Below are positions 19,893-31,579 of a stretch of 32,403 bases of DNA, one piece after another. Source of the stretch: Fragilariopsis cylindrus CCMP1102. Taxonomy: Eukaryota; Bacillariophyta; Bacillariophyceae; Bacillariales; Bacillariaceae. The stretch is taken from assembly GCA_900095095.1 (NCBI GenBank), contig FMBT01000634.1:1-32403 (forward strand), in the 5' to 3' direction. The notes beneath the pieces are model-generated. The model had not been told where the DNA came from and did no database searches. It worked only from the letters and a program-made list of their open reading frames with translations. How positions within the stretch are numbered: the first letter of the stretch is position 1; every line of letters starts with the position of its first letter. Made by a program: the position numbers and the translations under genes.

Positions 19893-20697
19893 AACAACAT
19901 AAAGTAAGAATAGGAGACCAATAAAAGTAAGATAATAGCAATCAAAAAAAATGATTTGTAAAAAGGGAAAGCAATGACAATGCAATATTTTGAATATATC
20001 AAAGGAAATAACATAGTAACAAGATAAAATATTTCCAATTATTATGATTTGACTTCAAAAGATACAGTGGGTGTATGTGTGTATGTATGCATTAAAGTAT
20101 TGTGTTCTGTTGTTGGAGGTATGCCATTGCATTAAAATACAACCACCAAGAAGGCACAATCTGAGTTTCATATCTGCGTAGAGTACATGCCCACAACGCA
20201 ATATTTAAAAAATGAAGTTCTTGAATTCCTTAGGAATCATTTTCCTGTTTCACTTCATCTATTGCTTTTTGGTAACGTTACTTGTAAGGCTCGTCCTTTT
20301 GGTAACAAAATGCTACCAGTGTACACGAAAAACAGCATATTCCTGTTGTTGGTTAGAGCAATCTAGTCGTGGTAGTTACTTATTAGTTTATTTATTAGGC
20401 GTACATTCCCATATCAAACATTTGTGCCTCACGTAGAAAGAACAAAGAACATGGTCCATGGGACGCACGCGCGGGTTGAAGGTATGAGATTATTTCGCCT
20501 ACAATTTGATGCTATCTCCTACAAATACCGGAACTAAAAAGTGACACTTCGTGGAACTCTTAGCTATTACGAATTTACGCATTGGATATTGCGATTCATT
20601 CGAAGATCACTAAGTTAGCATCATAACCTTCACTTGATATGCAATGATAGTGTGATACTGTACGACGAGAACGTTACGAACATCATAAACCGTGATT
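19893..20697. other. Intergenic region with one doubtful small frame
   Basis: This stretch of about 800 bp lies between the JmjC gene and the thioredoxin-like gene. Apart from the small hydrophobic frame at 20212-20436, listed separately, I see only AT-rich spacer, a TGTGTATGTATG stretch near 20076 and a short CpG-rich GGGACGCACGCGCGGG at 20460-20475. Confidence 0.4.
20212..20436 (+). CDS. Doubtful small hydrophobic protein (74 residues)
   Basis: The frame begins ATG with MKFLNSLGIIFLFHF and continues with a long hydrophobic stretch (YCFLVTLLVRLVLLV) and then several Cys, ending at TAG. The start looks like a signal peptide or membrane anchor. There is no homology I recognise, no second line of support, and the length could arise by chance in AT-rich DNA. 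It could also be an upstream exon of a larger gene. Confidence 0.2.
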   Translation: MKFLNSLGIIFLFHFIYCFLVTLLVRLVLLVTKCYQCTRKTAYSCCWLEQSSRGSYLLVYLLGVHSHIKHLCLT

Positions 20698-22035
20698 ATG
20701 TTCATACTTGTCTTGTTCATTGTTGCATTATGTTGTGCTAACAACATTGTTGTTGTTGAGCCTTTCCAGAGTAATAATGCTATTCGTACAAATAATAATA
20801 GTAATAGTAGAAGGCAAGAAGATAGTTCCGCTTCCACAGGAAAGTTGCAACATATTATAAAAGATAGTCGAGTCTTCGTTTCACCATCGGATGATCAGAA
20901 GGAACTAATTGTTGGGGACGATGACGATGATGATGATGATGATGATCCAGAGAAAAGTAGGAACACTGATCGTGCTTTGTCTAATCTTCTGGGTGATATG
21001 TTCCAGCAGAAGTTAGAAATGTCAAAAGAAATGAAAGAAATCGAAGCCTTACAAGCAGCTTCGTCCCAACAACAGAACGAAAGCAATGGTAACAATGTCA
21101 TTGATATGCCAGTTCTTGGTAACGATGGGATATATCGTATCCTCAATGAAGATCAGTTCCAGTAAGTAGTAGAACAAAACAAGAAGAAAGAAAGAAGCAG
21201 GAATTTGTCGCTTTCTATTACCTGCTGTACATACACATTTGATGGTAATAATCTCACTATACACACTGTCTACTCGTCTCATCAACGATTTTCTTTCCGT
21301 TTCTATTGTACGGTAACTTTGATATAAAATTCCGTATTGTGCTTTTGCTTGTAATAATTATGAAATTTGCGGTCCAGCAATTTTCAAGCAGAACATTCCG
21401 ATAAACTTGTTTTTATGAAATTTTCATCTCCAATCTGTCAAGCATGTCGGATGTTAAAACAAAAATTTCAACAATTACATCGAAGCGAAGATCCAAGATT
21501 TGCTACTGCACCAGTTGTATTTGCAGATATTGTTATATCGAATAATAAAAAAGTTAAAGATCCATTCCGTGATTATGTTACATCACAACTTCAAGTAAAA
21601 AGAATCCCAACAATATATTTTTATGTGAATGGTGGCGATACACCTGTTGATAAATTTTGCTGTGATCTAGATACGGGAGGATGTTCATGGCCAACAATCC
21701 AACAAAAAATGCTACAGTCAATAGATCAATGGACAACAAAAGTAACTGGAGACGATGGTATTACACAGCATTATGAAGTATTAAGAAAAGCAACAACAAC
21801 ACTGCATAAAGATAACGACGATGGCATCGTTGAAAAGACTGCAGTAAAAGATGATAATGTGGTTCTTATTTCTCCCACAACTAACATTGCGGCGTCGGCT
21901 GGTATTGCTATTATGAATACTACGATAACAACAACGACGACGCCGGCGGTGACGAAAGAAAAAAGTAAAAAACCTCGGAAATCCTTTAGGAAAAGAATCC
22001 GAAATCTTCTATCAAGGAAAAAAAACACAGCATAA
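20698..22035 (+). CDS. Thioredoxin-like protein with CQAC motif, N-terminal leader and basic tail
   Basis: Two exons (20698-21161 and 21378-22035) give 373 residues. The 216-nt intron has donor GTAAGT and acceptor TCCAG, phase 2. The start is the ATG of MFILVLFIVALCCANN, a signal peptide-like stretch. A weak EPFQ follows, which might serve a plastid-type bipartite leader in a diatom, but this is uncertain. A disordered part has ten Asp in a row. The thioredoxin fold runs from about 150: IYRILNEDQF, DKLVFMKFSSPI, the active-site C175-Q-A-C178, and cis-proline P232 in KRIPTIYFYVNGG. Extra Cys follow in FCCDLDTGGCSW. The C terminus is strongly basic (KKPRKSFRKRIRNLLSRKK). Both active-site Cys are present, so redox activity is expected. 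CQAC in place of CGPC suggests a different redox potential, and the partner is unknown. Confidence 0.8.
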
Positions 22036-23990
22036 TGATCCTGACGACGACGACGACGACAAAGTCGAATAGGTTGTAATGACTGAATCTGATGGAATTT
22101 TCTATTCCTCCTACTACGACTACTGTTGCGGCTTCAGTGGTAGTAGTAGCTGGTACTGCTACTATAAATACTTCGCAGACGACAACAACTACGACAGTGA
22201 CGAAAGAAAAGTAACAATGTTCCCAAATCAATATTCCACCTTGATTGAATCTGTAGATATATTAAGAATCTATTCATACTGTATTAACACCATTGTCGTC
22301 CTCTTGTATTGAATTGTATTACATTCATGAATAGCCCGTAGAATTATATAATTAATGCTCACCCTTCGAGAGAGAACAAGAAAGGGAAAGATCGTAGTAG
22401 TGCTGGTCAGTGCAACAAAGACCTATACAATAACTCATGGAGAAATATGCCTACGATAATACTATGTCTATACATCTCACATGAAAATTGAAAGTCAGTC
22501 GATTTCTTTCTTTCGTTTAAAGTTTTTTCTTGATTTCGGCGAGACCATTTGCTTTCACTGCAGTATCAAGTTTTTCCTTTGTTCTTGTACTTACTGCATT
22601 GAATCAATCGAATCAATCAACCATCAATCAATTATCAATCATCTTGCGTTGAGGTAAAAAAGATACAATTGTACTTCAGTACTTTTGAAACTGATGACTA
22701 TGACTTGCACCATGCTAGATAGTAAACTGGGCACTAAAGGTAATGTGTTGTGTATAAGGACTATATAATATATATAGTCCTATATATATATATATATATA
22801 TGCACCTAGTCAGTATTTGTGTAGTTATAGTGTAAGAGATGGTTATGTTTGAAGTAATCCAGGAGTGTTTTTTTGGGCCAATGACCATATTAAAAAATCA
22901 TTCAAAGATGTTACATTTTAGCTTGTTCAAATCCTCAATGAATTATGCCGCTCAATTTCTCACCACTACTTTGAATGCCATACAGATGATGAAAAGCAGA
23001 GAAAATGACTAGTATTATATAAACAATCTATCATTAAATTTGATGGGCAGGTTTCTTCTTGAGGGGCAAGGTTTCTGGCACTTTGGTTGATGGCTAAGTG
23101 TAAACTACATGCCACAGTATATCTCACTTTAATAAGCTACTGCAGCATATTAAGTATGTTGTGTGAAACTTTGCTGCTATTCTGATATATTAATCGCAAA
23201 CTTACAAACACACAAACACACATACACATACAATTTGCACATGTACAGGGTAAAAAATTATACATTCCTCTTCTGGTACACTTATTACTTGTATATTCTT
23301 TCATACACAATTAACAACAGATTTATCAGATAGTCAAGACAGAACACTTGAAACTAATTAATGACGTCAAAAAAAATCAGGAGGAGAAGAATAAGACTGT
23401 AATTGGCTGATACTACCACATCATACGGAACAGATAGTAATAATAGTTGGGATGAGACGACCACGACAACAAGCATAACAAGGAAACTAAATGGATAATA
23501 GTATATTGGTCAATGGCAATAAATAAAACAGCATCATCAACACAATTATTCATTGATTAACTGAAGTGAATTGAATTGAAATCAAATTGATTTAATTTAA
23601 TTGACATCATTTGATTTGATTCTGCTTTTACAACACATGCTTAGAGTCATTTATGATCATTATTTTGATTAATACTGTTCCAGACATGTTCCAAGATCTG
23701 AGTTTTTTTGAATGTGCACAATACCTTGCAACATGGAGAATTCTTCAAAATATTCCATGTGTAGTAGTAAGAATTTAAATGGAAAACTATACCATCAACA
23801 TGACAATGGGAATTCAACCGGTATTATCTCCACTTTCAATGATACAAATTAAAATACTACAAATACCCTTGTGTAGCAAGAAATGGAGGAACGAAGAATT
23901 GTTCTAGGGTTGAATTTGGTATGTGGGGGGAAATTCTGTGAGGTTGTATAGGGATGGCAGGCAAATTTTTGGACTGCCACAAGAGGTGCT
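22036..23990. other. Gene-free region of about 2 kb with simple repeats
   Basis: No convincing coding region is present on either strand. It begins with a (GAC)n run just after the thioredoxin gene (22042-22061). It holds overlapping AATCAATC/TCAATCA runs near 22600-22640, a perfect inverted repeat followed by a long (TA)n tract (22758-22802), and an ACACAAACACAC tract near 23206-23230. Near 23579-23626 are short inverted AAATCAAAT/ATTTGATTT arms. It ends at the left edge of the retrotransposon. Confidence 0.5.
22758..22780. repeat. Perfect inverted repeat, 10-bp arms, next to a (TA)n tract
   Basis: GGACTATATA, three bases, then TATATAGTCC, followed directly by a long TA run. The arms are exact complements, so the stretch could form a hairpin or cruciform. 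Part of the motif (TATAGTCCTATATA) also occurs in the spacer near 6384-6397. Confidence 0.7.
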
Positions 23991-24714
23991 TGATAAAATA
24001 CGGACCAGTCAGAATCACTTTTGAAAAGTACGCTTTTCACAAGTGAATACTTTTGAAAAGTACGCTTCTCACAAGTGAATACTTTTGAAAAGTACGCTTT
24101 TCACAAGTGAATACTTTTGAAAAGTACGCTTCTCACAAGTGAATACTTTTGAAAAGTACGCTTTTCACAAGTGAATACTTTTGAAAAGTACGCTTTTTAC
24201 AAGTGAATGTTACAGAGCAATCGTGCGTCGTATTGGTCGAATGAGACGAGATATATAATATTTGTAAGTATAGGGTTAAGGTTAGGAACCCAAAGAGAAC
24301 ACAAAGAACACAAAGAACACAGAGAACACATAGAGAACAGAAAGTTCCGATACGGTAGAGGTACCAAATTGGATCCAAAATAACTGAACAAGTGAAAGGA
24401 GCGCTAACAGTATTTATAAGAGATAGTATTCACCCAGCAACAGCAAGCTCCTTGATGTATCAGTTGTTCCCATACGTAACAAGAAACTAATTAGTAAAGA
24501 ATATATATACGGAAATAATAAGTCAGTACTAGTCTATGAACGATTAGTGTGTACACCCTATAGGCTATTACGGAAGTAGGTCATCTTCGGAAGAGGATTA
24601 GGGTTCCAGTCTATTCCTCCTTTAGTATCTTCTATTAGTAATTCGCATAGATATTTCGAACTGATCCCCTCATCTAAAAGTATACCTTTCGCCAGGACTG
24701 CGAAAGATTTATCA
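23991..24714 (+). repeat. 5' long terminal repeat (724 bp)
   Basis: It starts TGATAAAATACGGACC and ends AGATTTATCA. The left part holds six 32-nt units (24017-24208), then a purine-rich tract of AAGAACACA-like 9-mers (about 24288-24341). AT-rich TATA-like strings (TATTTATAAG near 24410) may mark the promoter. It aligns end to end with 31580-32268. Confidence 0.95.
24017..24208 (+). repeat. Six tandem 32-nt units in the 5' LTR
   Basis: Each unit contains the palindrome CTTTTGAAAAG, the hairpin arms GAAAAG-TACG-CTTTTC and the palindrome TTCACAAGTGAA. Units 2 and 4 read CTTCTCAC, units 1, 3 and 5 CTTTTCAC, and the last CTTTTTAC. They are contiguous without spacers. The location near the 5' end of the LTR suggests an enhancer-like array, by analogy with U3 repeats of other LTR elements. 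Confidence 0.95.
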
Positions 24715-24724
24715 GATTAACAGT

Positions 24725-24747
24725 CGCAAGTACTCTCAGAACTTGCG
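24725..24747 (+). other. Hairpin in the retrotransposon leader
   Basis: CGCAAGT and ACTTGCG are exact complements separated by nine bases, just 10 nt after the 5' LTR. The site is where a primer-binding site or RNA dimer/packaging element would be expected. I cannot identify the priming tRNA. Confidence 0.5.
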
Positions 24748-24933
24748 GCGGATCTTAGTTCGGTATCTTCAATAGAAGAGACTAGTTCTTCCTCATAGGA
24801 AGACGAATAAGGAATAAAGAAAGACGGTCGAAGGAAACCGATCTACAAGAATAGAAACAAATCAACGATAAGACTCTACAGACTATATATATAGAGCAAT
24901 AGCCGTTGATATCACACCAGCAGGGAGTGATAC

Positions 24934-26854
24934 ATGGATACGGAAGACGAATCCATAGCAGAAAGAGTAGGAAGGAGAAGAAGAATAAGAACGGAAGTAA
25001 GAGAGGAACTGGAAGACAAACTTATTGGAGAAACAATAAATTTTGGAACCGAAGAAGAAGAATCTCTTAACGAAGACAACGAAGACGTATCTACTACGAT
25101 GTCGGATACAGCAGCGGCAGCTGAGGCATCCCGACTCGCAGAGGTTACAAGGATGAAAACGGATCGAGACAACGCAGTTATTACAGATCCAGATTTCATC
25201 ACAGCAATCGAATCGGTGATGAATCTTAGGATCGATTCCCAAATTCCACAAGCCCTCTTTGATTCCGGATTTCAAGATTGGGAAGATCTTGAACATTTGG
25301 ACCATCTCAAGTAGAAACCCTAATGTGGTGGCCACCACATAAGGATAGGAGAACAACAACGGAAGCGGAAAACCTACTAATCTCAACGATTAGCATGCTA
25401 CGCCAATTCATTCGATACATGGATACGAAGAGAGATAATAGCGACGACTGGTCGGATATTGACAACTTCGACAAGACCGAATTCAAGGCATTCAGAAGAA
25501 CACCAAGGAAGAGAAGCGGTGATCGCAAGCGCACCAGTAACATCGAGGACAAAGAACAAGTTCTCAAAGAATGGTTGAAGAGAAACGAAACCCGTCGGAT
25601 TACGAGATCTTGAATAAGATTCACAATATCCTCAGTGGTCATCAATTTCATGCTACGATTCAACACATCACGTTACTGATGTTTTGGATGAGAACTTCAA
25701 TCCCAGAATATCATTAAATCTGATCAACAACTTTGGAAAGAAAACAAGTCTTTATGTGGGCTGTTTTTACTAGAGTCCTGCAGACCAACATGGGACAATA
25801 TATTATCAGAGAACCTCAGGACAAAGATGCCCGCGAAGTATGGTTTGCGCTCAAACGTCATATACCGATTCGATGCCAAAGCAATTGTTGCCGATACAAT
25901 ATGGAAAGAGATCAACAAAATGGATTTCTCCGAAGCATCAGGTTCAAGAGAAGCATATTGTACCAATTCTTCGAAAAAGTACGAAATTATAACGATCTCG
26001 CAGATGATACGGAATTACTATCCATTGGACAGCAGGCAATAGCACTGAACATGCTTTTATCCAAGACACTCGATGAAGCAACCTACAGCGCAATGGCAGT
26101 TCAAGCAACAGCAACAGGAAACAAGATGACTGGAACTAAACTATTTGAGTTTATAATGTCACAAGCAAAACTCACGACGCTGAAGATGACAGCTCAACGC
26201 CTAAAACCAAGTCTAACAAGTTCAAGGTCCTCATGACACAGCAATGCCCTGACATGTCCGAGGAACAGATCGACCTGTTCTTATCGACAAACAATCAACA
26301 AGAATACAAAGCAAATCGAACAACTCGTACGTATAGTACACACCAATCACATCAAGAATATGAAGATTATTCGGTTGACTCCCTTGTTGAGCAGGGTTAC
26401 TCAACCACTTGAAGGAACTGGTGAAATGATATGCACTCAAACCGATTGCGTAATGAAGACGATATCTCTCCGAGAAATTGATATATACCATACAACCTCT
26501 TGAGAATCAACTTCAACAATGCTGGACGAAGTCCACGGGTCGAAGCAATGGCGCCGGCAGATCTAATTAGGAGGTCGAGGAAGAGTAACAGCACAGACCA
26601 GGACATAAATTTACTAGTGGTTCTGTACCAAAATGGTTGGATAAGATGACCCCTGAAGAAAGAAGCATTGGTATGGACTAGAGTCTGGTACTAGGATCCA
26701 CTAGAACAGCAACCCAAGACAGTACTTCACCGCGGACGAAGACACTTATGTTATCAAACAACATCGAATCATCAATGCAAGTGCTGCAAAACAGAACCTG
26801 ACTACAAGAAAGATTCCAATACGGTCTACTATTTCTCCAGCCTCTGCATCGCGA
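24934..26854 (+). pseudogene. Broken gag region of the copia element
   Basis: It begins with ATG and a charged region (MDTEDESIAERVGRRRR) and runs about 127 codons to a stop at 25314. Recognisable gag-like pieces then continue in different frames: 25323-25613, 25733-26236 (LQTNMGQYIIREPQDKDARE, reminiscent of the UBN2-type copia capsid region), and 26221-about 26410 (MSEEQIDLFLSTNNQQ). At least four frame changes and several stops separate them. No CCHC zinc knuckle is clear; only a CKCCK string occurs near 26779. Conserved stretches on both sides of each break suggest small insertions or deletions in a once intact frame, or sequence errors. Confidence 0.8.
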
Positions 26855-29800
26855 TTGTTATCAGACAAGCCTCGATCAGTCAAGTTTGAAGACGACGGAT
26901 CTTATGCCGGTTATCTGACACCTGGAATTGGATGCAAAACTAGGAAAGCAGACTTTCACTGTTGGTATGATCAAGAAATACTCGAAGAAACACAAGACAA
27001 TGCGATTTACAATGTTGACAAGGCCAAAAGCAGCAAAATCAAACATGGATGTTCCCTAGCAGATCGCGGAGCTAACGGAGGTGTTGCTGGCGCAGGTATG
27101 AGATGGATTGAGGGACCAGAACCACCGCGACATGTACATATTGCTGGAGTTGATGCTCATCAAATCAACAATATCAAAGTAGGTACATGCGGAGCCGTTC
27201 TTTTCCCTTTGAACTCCAAACCTGTTATTGGTATATTCAATGAATATGCTTTCACAGGAAGAAACCAAACAATACACTCTTGTATTCAATTGGAAGATTA
27301 TGGTGCTACAGTCGATGACAAAGCAATTGCATTCGAAGGAACTCAACGTATTACTACGTTAGAGGGATATGTATTCCCATTAAGTATACAGGCGGGTCTG
27401 CCTTACTTAGAGCAACGACCATATACTGACCAAGAGTGGGAAACTTTGGACCATGTGATCATGACCTCAGATCAAGAATGGAATCCGATGATTGCAGACT
27501 CAACATTTGACGAAAGCAAAGGCCTCATTGACACTCCTTTCGTTTCTGATTTACTACCTCGAGGCAACACCTATAATGTACGAGGTGAACTCATGGATAT
27601 TGCTGTCAACTCACACATTGCTTGTGTGGATGATCGTTTCAATATTATGAATGATACGTCAAGCATCAGCAACAACAACGGGTGTGTTTCTTTTGATCAG
27701 TCAGAAACCATGGACATTATGCAAAATGCAATTCAACAACCAATGGAAACTGACAAATCTGATAACGGCTGCATTGAACATTTATACACCGCACCAGAAT
27801 TTCCTCCAATCAATGATTTCTTTGATGCTGCAACTCTTCGATGTGTTACAAATGCATTTCGAAACAAAGTTGCATATGGTATATTTGAAACATCTATTGA
27901 TCCTGACATTGCAATAGTGCTCAAGAATGGACTCCCAAGAACTCACAACCAAGCGACATTGACTATGAAGCATTCCAGCCTTACTTTGCATTCCTTCCCA
28001 TCGATATTATTAAACTTACGTTCAATAATACAACTCAATATGGAAGAATGCCTGCATCAACTCGGCTTCAACGAAGATACAAGTCTCCAAGTCCTGCTAT
28101 GAATGCATTCCGACTGAACGATGACGTGATGACTGATGCTATATTCTCCGAGACACCTTCGGTAGATGGAGGACAAACATCGGCACAAGTTTTCTTTGGA
28201 GCTCTTTCTAGGATCGGAGCTGCATATTTGATGCGTTCCCCTATCGGCAAGACCAAGTCTACCGTTGGTTTCCTCGCAGCACTTCAAGATTTCGTTTGTC
28301 AATGGGGGTGTCCTAAACGCCTACTGTCAGATCATGCAGGTAACCAATCGAGTACTTCCGTCAGGAACTACCTTCGTGACATGTATATTCCATGGTGGCA
28401 AACCGAAGCACACAAGCAACATCAAAACGGATGTGAACGAAGATGGCAAACGGTTAAAAGCCTCACCAATCGCCTCATGGATCGTACCGACGCTGACGCC
28501 AACACTTGGTTCTTTGCCCTGACATATGTTATATTCATTTTGAACCTCACATGTGACCCTAATCTCGGCAACCGAAACCCATATTTCCTTGCTACCGGAC
28601 AAGTTGGAGATATCAGCCCCATTATTCAGTTCTTCTTCAACGAGCCTATTTATTACAAGAAAATTGACAATTCGTTTGGTGACACAGAAGAACTCATGGG
28701 AAACTTCATGGGAATTGCGGAAAACTATGGCCATGCCATGACTTTCCACATTCTCACATCTGATACTCAGAAGATTATACAACGCGCCGAAATTCGCACA
28801 GCCCTTGATCCTAAGACTCGCAACCTTCGTGCGAACCCGCTTGTTGATGATGGAAAACCTTTTAAAGAGTTTATAAAAGGTCCAGACAATGGTAATTTTG
28901 GTATACCCGGACAGACTTATGGGGAGGAATTGGATGGTCGACCAAAGGGTGTCAAGAAATGGATGCCACCCACTATGTCACCCAACCAAGAACAAGTATC
29001 TCCGGGAATACTAGCAGAAGCTTCACCAGATCCGATTGAAGAATCTCCTATTATTGCTCCAAACAAGAACAGAACTGGACCTGTCATCAATCCGATGAAT
29101 CCAATTGGCAAACCACACACCAAGGCCAACGGACAACCAATTGATATATCCGATTCATTTTATGATTCACTAGGGTTGGGGAGTACATACGATGACAACA
29201 AGAAAACAGGGGAGCGCAATGAGAAAGAAGCAAGATTCGATCCAGTTAGCATCAAGGGAAGGACATTTATATCAACACCTGATGATCTAGGTAATACAAA
29301 ACGTTTACAGGTGTTGGACACAATTCATGAGGAAGATGCCATTGCAAAACAGGATCCGACACTTGTCAAATTCAAGGTCTTATGCAAAGAAGATCAATTT
29401 GAAGACATCATGACATACAACGAGGTAATGAATATGATTGAAGAACAAGAAGACAGTGACACTCTTTGGCATTTCAACAAGATTATTGGGCATAGAAAGG
29501 ATAAAGGAAAACCCGCAGAAATCAAGATTTTGTGGACGGGTGGAACAACATCACACGAGCCTGTATCTGAATTCATTAGAGGAAGCACCGAAAACAAATT
29601 CCTAGTGGCAAAATATGCTCAAGAGCAAGGACTCCTAAATATTACAGGTTGGAAACAATTCAGAGGAATGGCAAAACGAAAGACCCTGATTGCAAGGACC
29701 ATCAAGCAAGCCAAGATGAGATCGTATCGACTTTCGCAGAAATACCAATTTGGATATAAAATTCCCAGAGATTATGACGAAGCATTGGAATTTGATATGG

Positions 29801-31518
29801 AAAATGGTAACAACAAATGGGCACACGCCACATTTCTCGAGATGCAAATGATGGATCTATACCAGGTATTTACCGATAAAGGATTGTTCAGCCCTGATAA
29901 GATACCAAATAGTTTCAAGAAGATAGGAGTTCATTTGATATATGCTGTAAAGCACGATGGCAGATTCAAAGCAAGACTGGTTGCGGACGGACATTTGACC
30001 GACATTCCATTGACAAGCGTATACGCCGGTGTGGTATCACTACGAGGACTAAGAATGGTGCTATTCCTATCAGAACTAAATGGAATTCCAGCATGGCAAA
30101 CTGATGTCGGCAATGCTTACTTAGAGGCAAAGACAACTGAAAAAGTGTGCATTCGGGCAGGGCCTGAGTTTGGAAAGGAGAAAGAAGGACATCTATTGAT
30201 CATTTACAAAGCGCTATACGGATTGAAGAGCAGTGGACTAGCATTCAAGCTTGTGCTTGATAAGGCACTAAGATCTCTAGGATTCAAGCCATCATTATGT
30301 GAACCAGAAATTTACATGAGGAAGAACCACAAACTTCAACTTTGGGAATACGTTGCTACATACGTTGATGATCTCGCTTGTGTAATTGAGGATGTGAAGA
30401 AATTCCTTGATGCTCTACAAAGCAAACCGATAGGATTCAAACTGAAAGGATCACAACTTATAGAATACCATTTAGGATGCGGGTTCACAAGAGACAAATA
30501 TGGAGTTCTATGCCAAGATCCACAGAAATATATCGAAAAGCTCAGAGAAGACTTCATCAGATGGTTTGGAAAGGCACCCAGCACTAAGATCAAATCTCCT
30601 CTGGAGAAAGGAGACCACCCTGAATTGGATACCTCTGAATTCCTAGAAACAGAAGACATTGAGAAATACCAATCGATGATAGGATCGCTTCAATGGCTAA
30701 TCTCGATAGGTAGATGGGATATGCTTACACACGTAATGACCATGTCAAGCTTCAGATCTGCACCTAGATCTGGACATCTCAAAAGAGTGATGAGGATTTA
30801 TGAGTACGCCTGTAACTTCAAACACTTCAAGTTGAGATACAGAACTGAAGAACCTGACTTATCTAGTTTTGATAATAAGGATGCAAAAGACTGGACCCAT
30901 ACACCGTACGGAAAACAGTACGAGGAACTTCCAACTGATGCCCCCGAACCATTGGGAAAGAGGGTCACGTTGTCGCATTACTTCGATGCCAACCTGATGC
31001 ATGATGTGTTGTCGGGAAAATCTGTAACGGGATGTATTCACTTCTGGAACAAAACATCGATGGATTGGTTTTCGAAGAAGCAAAAGACTCCTGAGACTGC
31101 TACATATGGATCGGAATATTGTTCTGGAAAGACCTGTTTTGAACAAATAGTTGACCATCGAATGTCAGCGAGATATTTGGGAGTACCTTTGAATGTAAAG
31201 AGCTATGCTTTTGGTGATAATGAATCAATGATTGATAGTTCGAATGTACCTCACTCCAAGCTTCATGCACGGCATAACATCCTGAACTACCACTATGTGA
31301 GATCCATGATGGCAGCTGGATATGTTATACTCACACATATTCCATCGGCAGACAATATTTCGGACGTCTTGAGCAAGCACTGGGGACATGGAGAAGTCTA
31401 CAACGGTATCCTGAAACCCATATTTCACCATGAAGGTAACACGGCGACATTGTATGAAAATGATGATCCATTGTGTTTGGACGAAAGAATTCAAGAAAAG
31501 AAGATCAATGACGGATAG
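26855..31518 (+). pseudogene. copia pol: protease, integrase, reverse transcriptase, RNase H, one frame break
   Basis: The first frame (26855 to about 27930) carries the aspartic protease motif LADRGANGG, with the catalytic Asp at 27062. The frame then changes once. DIDYEAFQPYFAFLP starts the second frame near 27955, and it continues to TAG at 31516. The integrase core has D (28135), D (28330) and E (28435), the canonical spacing of 35 between the last two. Reverse transcriptase shows KARLVADGH, WQTDVGNAYLEA, YKALYGLKSSG and YVDD at 30361-30372. RNase H shows YFDANLMHD, GSEYCSGK, GDNESM and SKHWGH. All catalytic residues of the second frame are present, so integrase-RT-RNase H could still be functional if expressed. 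Confidence 0.9.
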
Positions 31519-31570
31519 GATTATGGGGAGTAGATATACTCTATTAATCCAAATATATATATCGTCCATT

Positions 31571-31579
31571 GATGGGGAG
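31571..31579 (+). other. Polypurine tract
   Basis: GATGGGGAG lies directly before the 3' LTR start, where plus-strand DNA priming occurs in copia elements. A similar TTATGGGGAG lies about 50 bp upstream (31522-31531) and might be a second tract. Confidence 0.75.

Noticed and set aside
22079..22312. Tyr/Ser-rich 77-codon frame after the thioredoxin gene
   Set aside because: It is composed of simple TAC/TAT/GAC triplet repeats with no domain or homologue recognisable, and probably lies in the 3' untranslated region.
23849..24040. 63-codon minus-strand frame across the left edge of the retrotransposon
   Set aside because: Its start lies in the LTR repeat array and it runs into host flank. It is a chance reading.
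24017..24208. Regularly spaced 32-nt repeats resembling a CRISPR array
   Set aside because: The units are contiguous with no unique spacers, lie inside an LTR, recur in the matching LTR, and the genome is eukaryotic.
24133..24391. Minus-strand frames encoding a Cys-Leu repeat (LCVLCVLCVLC), present in both LTRs
   Set aside because: They are antisense readings of the AAGAACACA purine tract in the LTR, with no start context or other support.
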